Shown: positions 1 through 10,012, counted from the stretch's first letter. The stretch is DNA of 35,665 nt from Brevundimonas denitrificans (GCF_030160755.1 NZ_BSOY01000022.1:1-35665); one strand, 5' to 3'. Program-made: numbers and translations. The notes: generated from the letters alone by a model not told the origin.

Positions 1-1
1 G

Positions 2-640
2 GGGCGTCGGGCGGTGGTCACCGCCGGGCCCACCTTCGAGCCGATCGACCCGGTGCGCGGTCTGACCAACCGCTCCAGCGGCAAACAGGGCTACGCCATC
101 GCCGAAGCCCTGGCCCGGCTGGGGGCGCAGGTGACCCTGATCTCCGGCCCCGTGGCGCTGGCCGCGCCGGTCGGCGTCGACCGGGTCTGGATCGAGACCG
201 CGCGCGAGATGCAGGCGGCGGTCACGGCGGCCCTGCCGGCCGACATCGCGGTGATGAGCGCCGCGGTCGCCGACTGGCGCGTCGACGGCGTCGCCTCGGG
301 CAAGATCAAGAAGGCGCCCGGCGGCCCGCCCTTGCTGTCGCTGATCGAGAATCCCGACATCCTCGCCGGCATTTCCGCGCCCGGAAAGAAGCGGCCGAAA
401 CTGGTGGTCGGCTTCGCCGCCGAGACCGCGGACCTCGAGGCCAACGCCCGCTCGAAGCTGTCGCGCAAGGGCTGCGACTGGATCGTCGGCAATGACGTGT
501 CCGACGACGTCTTCGGCGCCGACGGCAATACGGTCACCCTGTTCACCCGCGACGGCTCGGCCGAGACCTGGCCGCGCCAGTCCAAGGCCGAGGTGGCGCG
601 GAAGCTGGCCGCCCGCATCGCCGACCATTTCAAAGTCTGA
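2..640 (+). CDS. coaBC: CoaBC, C-terminal CoaB part (5' truncated by window edge)
   Basis: This is the phosphopantothenate-cysteine ligase (CoaB) half of the bifunctional coenzyme A enzyme. That domain joins cysteine to 4'-phosphopantothenate using CTP, and the CoaC decarboxylase half would lie upstream of the window. The frame is open from base 2 and reads [20 protein letters not shown]. It shows the family signature VTAGxTxEPIDPVR, then [17 protein letters not shown] with the following KIKK, and NPDIL. About 212 residues are present. The GTG at base 14 lies inside the conserved motif and is not a real start. dut begins 13 nt after the stop, so the two are probably co-transcribed, a common bacterial pairing. 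Identification is firm. Confidence 0.95.
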   Translation, partial: GRRAVVTAGPTFEPIDPVRGLTNRSSGKQGYAIAEALARLGAQVTLISGPVALAAPVGVDRVWIETAREMQAAVTAALPADIAVMSAAVADWRVDGVASGKIKKAPGGPPLLSLIENPDILAGISAPGKKRPKLVVGFAAETADLEANARSKLSRKGCDWIVGNDVSDDVFGADGNTVTLFTRDGSAETWPRQSKAEVARKLAARIADHFKV

Positions 641-653
641 AAGCCTCCCCCTT

Positions 654-1103
654 ATGACCACCGTCCGCGTCGAACGCCTGCCCCATGCCGAGGGCCTGCC
701 CCTGCCAGCCTATGAGACCGGCGGCTCGGCCGGCATGGACCTGCGCGCGGCGGTGGCGGAGGACGCGCCGCTGACGCTGGCCCCTGGCGCCCGCGCCCTG
801 GTTCCCACAGGCCTCAAGATCGCGCTGGAGCCCGGTTATGAGGCCCAGGTGCGGCCGCGTTCGGGTCTGGCGCTGAAGCACGGCCTGACCTGCCTGAATT
901 CGCCCGGCACGATCGACAGCGACTATCGCGGCGAGGTCGGGGTGATCCTGATCAACCATGGACAGGAGCCGTTCGTGATCCGACGCGGCGAACGCATCGC
1001 CCAGATGGTCATCGCCCGGCACGAACAGGCCGAAATGATCGAGGTCGAGAGCCTCGACCAGACCGCGCGCGGGGCGGGCGGCTTCGGCTCGACGGGACGA
1101 TAA
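654..1103 (+). CDS. dut: dUTP diphosphatase
   Basis: Trimeric dUTPase hydrolyses dUTP to dUMP and diphosphate, keeping uracil out of DNA and supplying dUMP for dTMP synthesis. The 149-residue protein has the usual family length and shows the conserved motifs in order: AGMDLRA (motif 1), [11 protein letters not shown] (2), the substrate-binding segment [13 protein letters not shown] (3), RGERIAQMV (4) and the C-terminal glycine-rich [10 protein letters not shown] (5), which closes over the active site. The ATG at 654 is chosen because [10 protein letters not shown] matches the expected N-terminus; a longer frame upstream only runs through the end of coaBC. It sits 13 nt after coaBC and is probably in the same transcript. 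Confidence 0.97.
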   Translation: MTTVRVERLPHAEGLPLPAYETGGSAGMDLRAAVAEDAPLTLAPGARALVPTGLKIALEPGYEAQVRPRSGLALKHGLTCLNSPGTIDSDYRGEVGVILINHGQEPFVIRRGERIAQMVIARHEQAEMIEVESLDQTARGAGGFGSTGR

Positions 1104-1176
1104 GCGGAGCCATTCGGCGCGAACCGCGTTAACCCTGCGTCCGGCCAAGCTTCGGCCGCATCCAGGAGGTTGGCGT

Positions 1177-1542
1177 ATGGAGTCCCTGTTCGATTCGATC
1201 GGTGCGTTTCTGACCGGCATTTTCGGCCTCGCCCAGGGCGGGTTCGACACCATCAATCAGGTCACCGGCCTGGTCATCGCCGTAATCGCGACCTTCATGA
1301 TGCCGGCCTGGAGCCGACTGTGGGCTACGTCTCTGGGGGCGGCCTTCGTCTTCATCCTGGTCGGCCTGCTGCGCCCGATGCTGGACGGCGGCGCCTTTGT
1401 GATGCCGCCCCTGCTGACGCTGGGCTTCTGGATGACCGTTCTGGCGCTGTTCCTCGGCTTCGCCGTGGTGATCGCCGTGATGTTCTTCATCAAGTCTCTG
1501 TTCGTCGGCCGCGGGCATGGCCACCGCCGGCACGCGCATTAG
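1177..1542 (+). CDS. Small membrane protein with His-rich C-terminus
   Basis: I do not recognise a named family. The 121-residue protein has about three hydrophobic stretches (roughly residues 27-45, 50-68 and 78-105), so it is probably an inner-membrane protein. It ends in a basic, histidine-rich tail, GRGHGHRRHAH. The ATG at 1177 is preceded by a strong ribosome-binding site (aggagg at 1164-1169), which supports expression. It follows dut on the same strand after a 73-nt gap and is followed by the repeat at 1551-1621. The tail might bind metal or simply be a charged cytoplasmic end; nothing in the sequence decides this. Confidence 0.7.
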   Translation: MESLFDSIGAFLTGIFGLAQGGFDTINQVTGLVIAVIATFMMPAWSRLWATSLGAAFVFILVGLLRPMLDGGAFVMPPLLTLGFWMTVLALFLGFAVVIAVMFFIKSLFVGRGHGHRRHAH

Positions 1543-1550
1543 AAATCGTT

Positions 1551-1645
1551 CCTTCTCCCATTGGGAGAAGGTGGCCCGAAGGGCCGGATGCGGGTCGGCT
1601 GGTTGAGGCGGCGGAGCCGCCCTTCGACGGTCGACCCACACCCTT
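1551..1645. repeat. Intergenic palindromic repeat with three hairpins
   Basis: This block lies between the convergent ends of the small membrane protein gene and dapB. It contains three perfect hairpins: CCTTCTCCC/GGGAGAAGG (1551-1559 with 1563-1571), GGCCC/GGGCC (1573-1577 with 1581-1585) and GGCGGC/GCCGCC (1607-1612 with 1616-1621). The first hairpin followed by the GGCCCGAAGGGCC module resembles a dispersed REP-like element common in alphaproteobacterial genomes (recalled, not searched). At a convergent junction it may also act as a two-way transcription terminator. Confidence 0.7.
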
Positions 1646-1660
1646 TCGCGCTGCTGATCG

Positions 1661-2410
1661 CTACGCCTGCCGGAACCCCAGCACGTCCTGCATGTCGTAG
1701 AGGCCCGGCTTGCGGCTGCGGACCCAGGCGGCGGCGGCGACGGCGCCGCGGGCGAACAGGGACCGGTCGATGGCCGAGTGGCTGAGCGTCAGGGTTTCGT
1801 CTTCCGAGGCGAACAGGACGGTGTGTTCGCCGATCACCCCGCCGGCGCGCAGGGAGGCGAAACCGATCCGGCCGGTCTCCCGCTCGCCGGTGATGCCGTC
1901 GTAAGGCGCGCTGCGGACGTCGGCCAGATCCACGTCGCGGCCGTTGGCGGCGGCCTCGCCGAGCATCAGGGCCGTGCCTGAGGGGGCGTCGGCCTTCCTG
2001 CGGTGATGGGTCTCCAGCACCTCGATGTCCCAGTCGGCCGCGTCGAGCCGCTGCGCCGCGTGCTCCACCAGTCCGATCAATATGTTGACGCCGAGCGAGA
2101 AGTTTCCGCTGCGGACGATGGCGATCCTGTCGGCCGCCTTGTGGATGTCGGTCTCCTGCTCGGGCGTCAGGCCGGTGGAGCCGATGACCAGGGCCGGGCC
2201 GCCGCGTTCGGAGCAGGTCCGGGCCAGTTCGACCGAGGCGTCCGGGGTCGAGAAGTCGATGATCACGTCGCACAGCGACAGGTCGGGCGTCTCGCCGCGG
2301 TCGAAGCGGGCGGCGACGACGACGTCCTCGCGGGCGTCCAGAACGGCCGAGACGGCCCGGCCCATCCGGCCGCGCGCGCCGGAAATGCCGGCGTGGAAGA
2401 TGACGCTCAA
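1661..2410 (-). CDS. dapB: 4-hydroxy-tetrahydrodipicolinate reductase
   Basis: DapB carries out the NAD(P)H-dependent reduction step of the diaminopimelate/lysine pathway, supplying precursors for peptidoglycan and protein. The 249-residue protein has an N-terminal nucleotide-binding glycine motif, G8-x-x-G11-x-x-G14-x-x-G17, then GSTGLT (about residues 77-82), and the catalytic signature E-T-H-H-R-R-K-A-D-A-P-S-G-T-A, with His135 and Lys139 in the expected acid and base positions. A C-terminal GEHTVLFAS segment is also typical. The ATG at 2410 gives MSVIFHAGISGARGRMG, matching the family start. It lies 71 nt downstream of dnaJ on the same strand and may be read from that transcript or from its own promoter. 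Confidence 0.96.
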   Translation of the reverse strand: MSVIFHAGISGARGRMGRAVSAVLDAREDVVVAARFDRGETPDLSLCDVIIDFSTPDASVELARTCSERGGPALVIGSTGLTPEQETDIHKAADRIAIVRSGNFSLGVNILIGLVEHAAQRLDAADWDIEVLETHHRRKADAPSGTALMLGEAAANGRDVDLADVRSAPYDGITGERETGRIGFASLRAGGVIGEHTVLFASEDETLTLSHSAIDRSLFARGAVAAAAWVRSRKPGLYDMQDVLGFRQA

Positions 2411-2481
2411 CTCAGACCCCTGTCAGTTCGCGGCCATTCTGGCGGTATTCGGCGGCGCCGTCATCCTTGGCCGCGGAGAGT

Positions 2482-3669
2482 CTACTGCGGCGCTTCCGAT
2501 CCCAGTATGTCGGCCCAGAAGCGTTTGGCCTTGCCGGCGAAGGACGAGTTCCGCGGGGTCTGGCTCTCGCCCAGCGAGGCCGCGAGCTCCTGCAGCAGCT
2601 CCTTCTGGTGGGCGGTCAGGTCGGTCGGGGTCTCGACGAACAGTTCGACCACAAGGTCGCCGCGGTTCTTGCCGTTCAGATGCGGCATGCCCTTGCCCTT
2701 GATGCGCACGGTCTTGCCGGTCTGGGACCCCGCGGGGACGCTGACCGGGGCCCGGCAGCGTCCGTCGCAGGCCTCGGAGGTCAGGCAGGGCGCGTCGATC
2801 TCCCCGCCGAGGGCCGCCGTGGTCATGGGCACGGGCACGGTGACCAGCAGGTCGAGGTTGTCGCGTTCGAACAACTCGTGGGGCGTGACCGAGATGAAGA
2901 CATAGAGGTCGCCGCGCGGGCCGCCGCGCGTGCCGGCGTCGCCCTCGCCCGACAGGCGGATGCGCGAGCCGTCGTCGACCCCGGCCGGGACCTTGAGCTG
3001 CAGCTTGCGGTTCTTGCGCACCTGGCCGTGGCCGGCGCAGGCGGTGCAGGCGTCCGCCGCGGCCAGGCGGGTGCCGGCGCCGCCGCAATGGGGGCAGGTG
3101 CGCTCGACCTGGAAGAAGCCGTTGGCGGACCGCACGCGGCCCGCGCCCTGGCAGGTGGTGCAGGTGGAAGCCTTGGCGCCCTTCTTCGCGCCTGAGCCTT
3201 CGCAGGTCTCGCAGGCGGCGGTGGTGGGCACGGCGATCTCGACGTCCGAGCCCTTGTAGGCCTGCTCGAGGGTGATCTCGAGGTCGTAGCGCAGGTCCGA
3301 GCCGCGACGGGGCCCGTGCTGGCGCGCGCCGCCGCCGGCGCGGCCGCCGAAGACGTCGCCGAACGCGTCGCCGAAGACCTGGGAGAAGATGTCGTTAACG
3401 TCGGTGAAGCCCTGGCCCTGACCCCCGAACCCGCCGCCGCCGCCGTTGACGCCGGCATGGCCGAAGCGGTCGTAGGCGGCGCGCTTCTGGTCATCGGACA
3501 GGACCGAATAGGCTTCGGAAATCTCCTTGAAGCGGGCCATGGAGTCGTCGCACCCGCCGTTGCGGTCGGGGTGGTGCTGCATCGCCAGCTTGCGATAGGC
3601 CGCCTTCAGGCCGGCGGCGTCGATGGTCCGCTCGACCCCCAGAACCTCGTAATAGTCACGCGTCGCCAT
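2482..3669 (-). CDS. dnaJ: Molecular chaperone DnaJ (Hsp40)
   Basis: DnaJ binds unfolded proteins and stimulates the ATPase of DnaK. The 395-residue type A DnaJ has a J domain with the invariant HPD at residues 33-35, then a glycine/phenylalanine-rich linker (about 75-125). Next come four CxxCxGxG zinc repeats (CETCEGSG, CTTCQGAG, CPHCGGAG, CTACAGHG), followed by the substrate-binding C-terminal domains. The start MATRDYYEVLGV is standard. It lies 3' of dnaK on the same strand but is separated from it by a strong hairpin at 3782-3815, and it has its own predicted RpoH promoter at 3745-3772. DnaJ can therefore be made independently of DnaK read-through. Confidence 0.98.
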   Translation of the reverse strand: MATRDYYEVLGVERTIDAAGLKAAYRKLAMQHHPDRNGGCDDSMARFKEISEAYSVLSDDQKRAAYDRFGHAGVNGGGGGFGGQGQGFTDVNDIFSQVFGDAFGDVFGGRAGGGARQHGPRRGSDLRYDLEITLEQAYKGSDVEIAVPTTAACETCEGSGAKKGAKASTCTTCQGAGRVRSANGFFQVERTCPHCGGAGTRLAAADACTACAGHGQVRKNRKLQLKVPAGVDDGSRIRLSGEGDAGTRGGPRGDLYVFISVTPHELFERDNLDLLVTVPVPMTTAALGGEIDAPCLTSEACDGRCRAPVSVPAGSQTGKTVRIKGKGMPHLNGKNRGDLVVELFVETPTDLTAHQKELLQELAASLGESQTPRNSSFAGKAKRFWADILGSEAPQ

Positions 3670-3744
3670 CCGGCGTTCGTCCTCTTACCCTGCCGACGGC
3701 GGGCGCCGCATTGCGGAAGCCCACCGGAACGGCTGACCGGGCTG

Positions 3745-3772
3745 ACATGGGCGCCCGGCCGAATGATGCAAG
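3745..3772 (-). promoter_or_regulatory. Predicted RpoH (sigma-32) promoter of dnaJ
   Basis: Read on the minus strand, CTTGCAT (3772-3766), a 13-nt spacer and GCCCATGT (3752-3745) match the heat-shock sigma factor pattern CTTGAAA-N13-15-CCCCATNT. The -10 box lies about 75 nt upstream of the dnaJ start codon. Its position between the dnaK terminator and dnaJ, and the near identity to the dnaK element, support it. Confidence 0.7.
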
Positions 3773-3781
3773 TTTCGTGAA

Positions 3782-3815
3782 ACGGCCCCGCCCGTCAGGG
3801 GACAGGCGGGGCCGT
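3782..3815 (-). terminator. Rho-independent terminator after dnaK
   Basis: A perfect 11-bp stem, ACGGCCCCGCC (3782-3792) with GGCGGGGCCGT (3805-3815), encloses a 12-nt loop. In dnaK mRNA it begins 22 nt after the stop codon and is followed by a short T-run (GTTTC). It probably ends or attenuates dnaK transcription before dnaJ. Confidence 0.75.
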
Positions 3816-3837
3816 ATTGATTGCGGGCCGGTCCGGC

Positions 3838-5748
<1,911 letters not shown>

Positions 5749-5866
5749 TGGTGGTCTTTCACTCCATTTCAGCGGGCGATGCGGCGGCCTTTTAAAGCGA
5801 AGCGCCGCGCGTGACCGCCCCCGGTGTCAGGGTATTCAGTCGGTTGGTACGGTTCCGGCCACAAAG

Positions 5867-5883
5867 CCCCACGAGCTGCGGGG
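5867..5883 (-). other. Hairpin in the predicted dnaK 5' leader
   Basis: In the minus-strand transcript the sequence CCCCGCAGCTCGTGGGG can fold into a 6-bp stem (including one G-U pair) with a 5-nt loop, then CTTTGT. It would lie close to the 5' end of a leader of about 150 nt if the RpoH promoter at 5904-5931 is used. The region 5749-6053 holds only this hairpin, that promoter and the upstream region of the next gene; no coding sequence is evident. Confidence 0.35.
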
Positions 5884-5903
5884 TTTTATGGCGGTTGAGG
5901 CCG

Positions 5904-5931
5904 ATATGGGAAACACCCCGGGGCCTGCAAG
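5904..5931 (-). promoter_or_regulatory. Predicted RpoH (sigma-32) promoter of dnaK
   Basis: On the minus strand CTTGCAG (5931-5925), a 13-nt spacer and TCCCATAT (5911-5904) match seven of eight positions of the CCCCATNT -10 box and the core CTTG of the -35 box. It faces dnaK, whose start codon is about 156 nt downstream. Two similar elements precede dnaJ and hslV, which strengthens the call. Confidence 0.75.
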
Positions 5932-6053
5932 CCCCAAACTGCCCGGACGCACGATTCAGCCGTCAGGGTCCGTCAGATGCGGGCGCGCCCGGGCAGTGGC
6001 ATAACGCTGACATCGCCGAGCCACGAGGGTCCGGCCGCTGGGGAGAGACTGAC

Positions 6054-6449
6054 GTGAACACCTTCAAGACCATCGCCCGCGCCGCACTGATCGTCGCGGC
6101 CCTCGGAACCGCTTCCGTCGCCGCCGCCGAGCCGGTGGTCGCCGCCGACAAGACCGCCGTTTCGGCGCCGGTCCAGTCGCGCGACGGCCTGAACCGCCGG
6201 GTGCGCATCCACAACAACACCGGCTGGACCATGCTGCGCTTCTACGCTTCGGACTCGCGCATCACGGACTGGCAGGAGGACATGCTGGGCCGCGGCACGC
6301 TCGCCGCCGGCAGCAGCATCATGATGAACATCGACGACGGCTCGGGCGCCTGCCTCTATGACTTCAAGGCCGAGTTCACCAACGGCCAGGTGCTGACGCG
6401 CTTCAACGTCAATGTCTGCCAGATCGCCGACTACTACTACACGCGCTGA
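6054..6449 (+). CDS. Secreted protein of unknown function
   Basis: The family is not recognised. The 131-residue protein starts at a GTG preceded by a purine-rich gggagag ribosome-binding site (6041-6047). The N-terminus is a classical signal peptide (NTFKTIARAALIVAALGTASVAAAEP) with probable cleavage after ASVAAA. The mature part contains RIHNNTGWTMLRFYASDS near residue 55 and a C-terminal half with two cysteines (GACLYDF and NVCQIADY), which could form one disulfide in the periplasm. The ending YYYTR is unusual. Similar small exported proteins with an HNNTG-type motif exist in Caulobacteraceae (recalled). A hairpin overlapping the stop codon probably ends the transcript. Confidence 0.7.
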   Translation: MNTFKTIARAALIVAALGTASVAAAEPVVAADKTAVSAPVQSRDGLNRRVRIHNNTGWTMLRFYASDSRITDWQEDMLGRGTLAAGSSIMMNIDDGSGACLYDFKAEFTNGQVLTRFNVNVCQIADYYYTR

Positions 6450-6472
6450 GGCGCTCCGCGCCTCAGCCTGTT
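6447..6472 (+). terminator. Rho-independent terminator overlapping a stop codon
   Basis: TGAGGCGC (6447-6454) pairs perfectly with GCGCCTCA (6458-6465) around a 3-nt loop, followed by gcctgttt. The first arm contains the TGA stop of the secreted protein gene, so termination is placed immediately at the end of translation. Confidence 0.6.
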
Positions 6473-6484
6473 TGGGGCGCCAAC

Positions 6485-6503
6485 GCTCGCGACGCGGTCG
6501 CTC
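6485..6503 (-). repeat. 19-bp stem-loop repeat, copy 1
   Basis: On the minus strand this reads GAGCGACCGCGTCGCGAGC, identical to a copy at 29632-29650 and matching 17 of 19 positions of the copy at 29681-29699. The core GCGAC-CGC-GTCGC is a perfect stem. It lies about 40 bp upstream of alkB. Confidence 0.6.
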
Positions 6504-6542
6504 ACTGCTTGAGCGCCGAAGGGGCGGCTCCTACTTTGGGGC

Positions 6543-7178
6543 ATGGCGTCTGCGCACGAGATCGATACGGGAATGGAGGGCTTCCGGTTCTGGCCGGGAG
6601 CCCTTTCCGCGTCCGGACAGGCGGCGTTGCTGGCTGAGGTGCTGGCCGCCGTCGAACAGGCCCCCTTCTACCGCCCCGTGACGCCGGGCGGGCGGCCGTT
6701 TTCGGTCGAGATGACCGGCATGGGGCCGCTGGCCTGGGTCTCGGACCGGGCCGGTTACCGCTACCAGCCGACCCATCCGGCGACCGGCGCGCCGTGGCCG
6801 CCGATGCCGGAACGGCTGCTGGATCTGTGGAGCGACCTGACCGGCTGGCCCGAGCCGCCCGATGCCTGTCTGGTCAACCTTTACCGGGGTCCGGCGAAGA
6901 TGGGCTTGCATCAGGACCTCGATGAACAGGACCACAGCGCACCCGTGCTGTCTGTCTCGCTCGGCGATGCGGCGGTGTTCCGGATCGGCGCGGCCGGCGG
7001 CGGGCCGACGCGGACGGTGCGGCTGGCGTCCGGGGACGTCTGCGCCCTGACGGGACCGGCCCGGCTGGCGCGGCACGGGATCGACCGGGTGATCGCGGGC
7101 TCCTCGACCCTGGTTCCGGGGGGCGGCCGGATCAATCTGACGCTTCGAAAAGCAGGGCCAGCTTCACGGCAAACGTGA
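6543..7178 (+). CDS. alkB: AlkB-type DNA alkylation repair dioxygenase
   Basis: AlkB proteins are Fe(II)/2-oxoglutarate dioxygenases that oxidatively remove methyl groups such as 1-methyladenine and 3-methylcytosine from DNA. The 211-residue protein carries the complete signature: iron ligands His123 and Asp125 in LHQDLDEQD, the distal ligand His178 in ARHGIDR, and the 2-oxoglutarate-binding R196-x-N-x-T-x-R202 in GGRINLTLR. A conserved NLYRGPAKMGLHQD stretch precedes the iron site, as in E. coli AlkB. The ATG at 6543 has no obvious strong ribosome-binding site, and a 19-bp repeat lies about 40 bp upstream. No ada-like gene or LexA box is visible next to it, so regulation is unknown. Confidence 0.93.
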   Translation: MASAHEIDTGMEGFRFWPGALSASGQAALLAEVLAAVEQAPFYRPVTPGGRPFSVEMTGMGPLAWVSDRAGYRYQPTHPATGAPWPPMPERLLDLWSDLTGWPEPPDACLVNLYRGPAKMGLHQDLDEQDHSAPVLSVSLGDAAVFRIGAAGGGPTRTVRLASGDVCALTGPARLARHGIDRVIAGSSTLVPGGGRINLTLRKAGPASRQT

Positions 7179-7236
7179 CTCGACGGCGGGCGGACGCGCG
7201 GCCAGTCTCACCGGTTCCCGAGACCGGAGTCCCTTG

Positions 7237-8142
7237 ATGCCGAACCTGATCCGCCCCGAGGGACCCGAGCCCGACGATTTCCGCTTCAGCCGCCGCGCCC
7301 TGGCTGCCGGAGCCCTGGGCGGCCTGGCCTTCGCCGGCTACGCCCCCGCGGCCCTCGCCCGGCAGGCCGCGCCGATCACCACCGATGGCGAAGGCCTGAC
7401 CCAGGAGCAGGCGACCGTCGAGGCGCCGGATGGATTCGCGCTCCCGATCTTTGTCGCCCGCCCGGTCGGCGACGGCCCCTGGCCGGTCGTGGTGGTCGCT
7501 TCAGAGATCTTCGGCGTCCACGAATATATCCGCGACCTCTGCCGGCGGCTGGCCAAGGCCGGTTTTGCCGCCGTCGCCCCGTCCTTCTTCAACCGGGTCG
7601 AGGACCCGGCGAGTCTGTCGGACATGTCCCGGGTGCAGCAGATCGTCGGCGCCGCGAGCTATGAACAGGTCATGGGCGACGTTTCGGCGACCCTCGACTG
7701 GGTCAGCCAGCAGCTCTGGGCCAATTCCGACAGGGTCGGCATCACCGGCTTCTGCTGGGGCGGCAAGGTGGTGTGGCAGGCCTGCGCCCGCTTCGCCGTC
7801 CTGGACGCCGGGGTCGCCTGGTACGGCCGCCTCGCCCCCGCGCCGACCGCAACGCCCGAACAGGCGACCGCCGGGCAGCCGTGGCCCGTCGATCTGGCCG
7901 ACGACCTGAAATGTCCGGTTCTGGGCCTGTACGGCGGTCAGGACCGCGGCATCCCCCTGCCCAGCGTGGAGGCCATGCGCGAGGCCCTGCAACGCGCCGG
8001 CCAGACCGCCAGCGGCATCCATGTCTATCCGGACGCCCCGCACGCCTTCCACGCCGACTATCGCGACAGCTATCGCGCGGCGGACGCGGCCGACGGCTGG
8101 GGCCGGCTGCTGGCCTTCTTCAACGAGCGGCTGAAAAACTAA
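7237..8142 (+). CDS. Exported dienelactone hydrolase family protein
   Basis: This is an alpha/beta hydrolase of the dienelactone hydrolase family; the true substrate cannot be told from sequence. The 301-residue protein begins with a twin-arginine-like signal (FSRRALAAGALGGLAFAG, residues 17-34), so it is probably exported folded through Tat. The catalytic triad is visible as Cys173 in GFCWGGK, Asp236 in GGQDRG and His269 in PHAFH. A cysteine nucleophile in GxCxGG is characteristic of this family rather than ordinary serine esterases. The ATG at 7237 is preferred over the TTG immediately before it. The gene stands alone, between alkB and the inverted repeat pair at 8146-8280. Confidence 0.9.
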   Translation: MPNLIRPEGPEPDDFRFSRRALAAGALGGLAFAGYAPAALARQAAPITTDGEGLTQEQATVEAPDGFALPIFVARPVGDGPWPVVVVASEIFGVHEYIRDLCRRLAKAGFAAVAPSFFNRVEDPASLSDMSRVQQIVGAASYEQVMGDVSATLDWVSQQLWANSDRVGITGFCWGGKVVWQACARFAVLDAGVAWYGRLAPAPTATPEQATAGQPWPVDLADDLKCPVLGLYGGQDRGIPLPSVEAMREALQRAGQTASGIHVYPDAPHAFHADYRDSYRAADAADGWGRLLAFFNERLKN

Positions 8143-8145
8143 AGA

Positions 8146-8280
8146 CCGCTCATCCCGGCGAAAGCCGGGACCCAGTCCTGTCCAGCCGAATGCCGGCATT
8201 TCAGGACGGGCGAGCGCAGCACCGTGCGCCCGGCAGCATCACCCAAAGCACTGGGTCCCGGCTTTCGCCGGGATGAGCGG
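8146..8280. repeat. Perfect 31-bp inverted repeat pair (REP-like)
   Basis: Two 31-bp arms, 8146-8176 and 8250-8280, are perfect reverse complements separated by 73 bp. Each arm itself contains the hairpin CCCGGCGAAAGCCGGG. The spacer holds a 12-bp palindrome, AATGCCGGCATT. The element lies between the convergent ends of the dienelactone hydrolase gene and grpE, typical of bacterial REP/BIME elements, and would terminate or stabilise transcripts from both sides. Confidence 0.85.
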
Positions 8281-8288
8281 ATCAGGGA

Positions 8289-8921
8289 TCAGGCCTTCTG
8301 GTCGAAATTCCCGCCCGTCGCGCCCGCCGCCGCATAGGCCGCATTGGCCGCCGCCGCGCCGGAGCCCTTGGCGGCGACCACCACCATGGCCGGGCGCACG
8401 GTGCGGCCGAACAGGGCGTAGCCGGCCTGCAGCGTCTGGATCACCTGTCCGCCCTGAACGCTGTCGGACACCTGTTCCATCATCGCCTGATGCAGGTGGG
8501 GGTCGAAGGCCTCGCCCGGCTCGGGCGCCACGCGCTTCAGATTGTTGCTCTCAAAGGCCTGCAGCAGCGACTTCTGGGTCAGCTCCAGCCCGGTCACCAG
8601 ACCGGCCTCGCCCGCGTCGGCGTCCTTCGGGGCCGCCTGCAGCGCCCGTTCCAGATTGTCGGCCACGCCAAGCAGGTCGCGGGCGAAGCGCTGGATGGCG
8701 TAGGCGCGGGCGTCGTTGGACTGGGTCTCCGCGCGCTTCTTCGTATTTTCCGCCTCGGCGACCGCGCGCAGGGCGCGGTCCTTCCACTGGTCGCGCTCGG
8801 CGATCAGGGCGTCGATGGGGCCCAGGCCGTCATCCAGCCCGGCCTCGGCGTTCGCCTCGGCCTCCGCGATGTCAGCCGCCAGCTCTTCGGAGGTGGGGAG
8901 GTCGTCGTGTGTGTCGCTCAA
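8289..8921 (-). CDS. grpE: Nucleotide exchange factor GrpE
   Basis: GrpE dimers release ADP from DnaK. The 210-residue protein has an acidic N-terminus, a long helical region (about residues 35-110, with [25 protein letters not shown] and [16 protein letters not shown]) and a C-terminal beta domain containing [12 protein letters not shown] and [24 protein letters not shown], the family signature. No ATG or GTG is available; the only sensible start is TTG at 8921, which forms a TTGA overlap with the hrcA stop codon. The two are therefore likely translationally coupled. The tail after MVVVAAKG is alanine- and glycine-rich. hrcA-grpE is a conserved alphaproteobacterial operon. Confidence 0.96.
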   Translation of the reverse strand: MSDTHDDLPTSEELAADIAEAEANAEAGLDDGLGPIDALIAERDQWKDRALRAVAEAENTKKRAETQSNDARAYAIQRFARDLLGVADNLERALQAAPKDADAGEAGLVTGLELTQKSLLQAFESNNLKRVAPEPGEAFDPHLHQAMMEQVSDSVQGGQVIQTLQAGYALFGRTVRPAMVVVAAKGSGAAAANAAYAAAGATGGNFDQKA

Positions 8922-10012
8922 GTCTCTTGTCCGTCCAGCATTCGCCCCAGCACCCGGGCGGTATAGTCCACCAACGGTATGATGCGGGCATAGTTCAGTC
9001 TCGCGGGTCCGATCACGCCGATGGCGCCCAGAACCCTCTGCCGGCCCGTCATATAGGGCGCCGCGATGACGGCGGAACCCGAAAGTGAAAACAGTCGCGT
9101 TTCCGCGCCGATGAAGATGCGCACCCCCTGGGCCGTCGAGACCCCGTCCAGCAGGCCGATCAGCTGTTCCTTCTGCTCCAGATCGTCGAACAGGATGCGG
9201 ACCTTCTCCAGATCCTCGGCCGTCTCCCGGTCGTGCAGCAGATTGGCCCGCCCGCGCACGATCAGCGACCGCTCGCGCTCGGCCCCGCCCGACCAGGCGG
9301 CCAGACCGTCCTCGACCAGACGGGCGGCGGCGGCGTCCAGTTCGCGCCGGGCGGCGTCCAGTTCGGTGCGCATCTCGGTGCGCGCCTCGTTCAGGGGCCG
9401 GCCCTTGAGCCGGGCGTTGAGAAAGTTCGACGCCTCGGTCAGGGTCGAGGGGGTGACGCCGGCCTTGAGCGGCATCAGCCGGTTCTCGATGGAGCCGTCG
9501 TCCCCGACCAGCACGGCGAGGGCCTGATCATGGCCGAGGGCGACGAACTCGACGTGTTTGACCCCGGCCTCGCGCACCGGGCTGGCCACGATGCTGGCCC
9601 CGCCGGCGAGGCCTGAGAGCAGGCTGGAGGCCTCGTTCAGCGCCTCGTCGAAACTGCGTCCCCTTCCGGCGAGGCGGGCGTCGATCTCGCGCCGCTCCTC
9701 GGTCCCGACGTCGCCGATCTCCAGCAGGCCGTCGACGAACAGCCGCAGGCCGGCATGGGTCGGGATCCGTCCCGCCGAGGTGTGGGGCGATCCCAGCAGC
9801 CCCGCCAGGGTCAGATCCTGCATGGTGTTGCGGATCGAGGCCGGCGACAGGGCGATGCCGGTCTGGGACAGGGTCCGCGAGCCGACGGGTTCGCCGGTCT
9901 GGAGGTAGCTTTCGACGATACGGCGGAAGATGTCGCGGGCGCGTTCGTCCAGCGCGGCCAGGCCGGCCGGGCTGCCGCTGAACGGCGAAGGGTTGGGGGC
10001 ATACAGGCTCAC
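8918..10012 (-). CDS. hrcA: Heat-inducible transcription repressor HrcA
   Basis: HrcA represses groESL-type operons by binding the CIRCE inverted repeat, and its folding depends on GroEL. Using the GTG at 10012 the protein has 364 residues, near the usual 340-370. It begins with a winged helix region ([49 protein letters not shown]) followed by [21 protein letters not shown], the clearest family signature, and ends with the GAF-like domain GVRIFIGAE...[22 protein letters not shown]. An upstream ATG at 10057 is also in frame, but it would leave only 2 bp before the divergent rph start and adds 15 non-conserved residues. No CIRCE element was found in the window, so its targets lie elsewhere. 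Confidence 0.94.
   Translation of the reverse strand: MSLYAPNPSPFSGSPAGLAALDERARDIFRRIVESYLQTGEPVGSRTLSQTGIALSPASIRNTMQDLTLAGLLGSPHTSAGRIPTHAGLRLFVDGLLEIGDVGTEERREIDARLAGRGRSFDEALNEASSLLSGLAGGASIVASPVREAGVKHVEFVALGHDQALAVLVGDDGSIENRLMPLKAGVTPSTLTEASNFLNARLKGRPLNEARTEMRTELDAARRELDAAAARLVEDGLAAWSGGAERERSLIVRGRANLLHDRETAEDLEKVRILFDDLEQKEQLIGLLDGVSTAQGVRIFIGAETRLFSLSGSAVIAAPYMTGRQRVLGAIGVIGPARLNYARIIPLVDYTARVLGRMLDGQET

Noticed and set aside
1530..1542. His-rich tail as a specific metal-binding site
   Set aside because: GHGHRRHAH is suggestive, but one short tail on an unknown membrane protein is not enough to claim metal handling.
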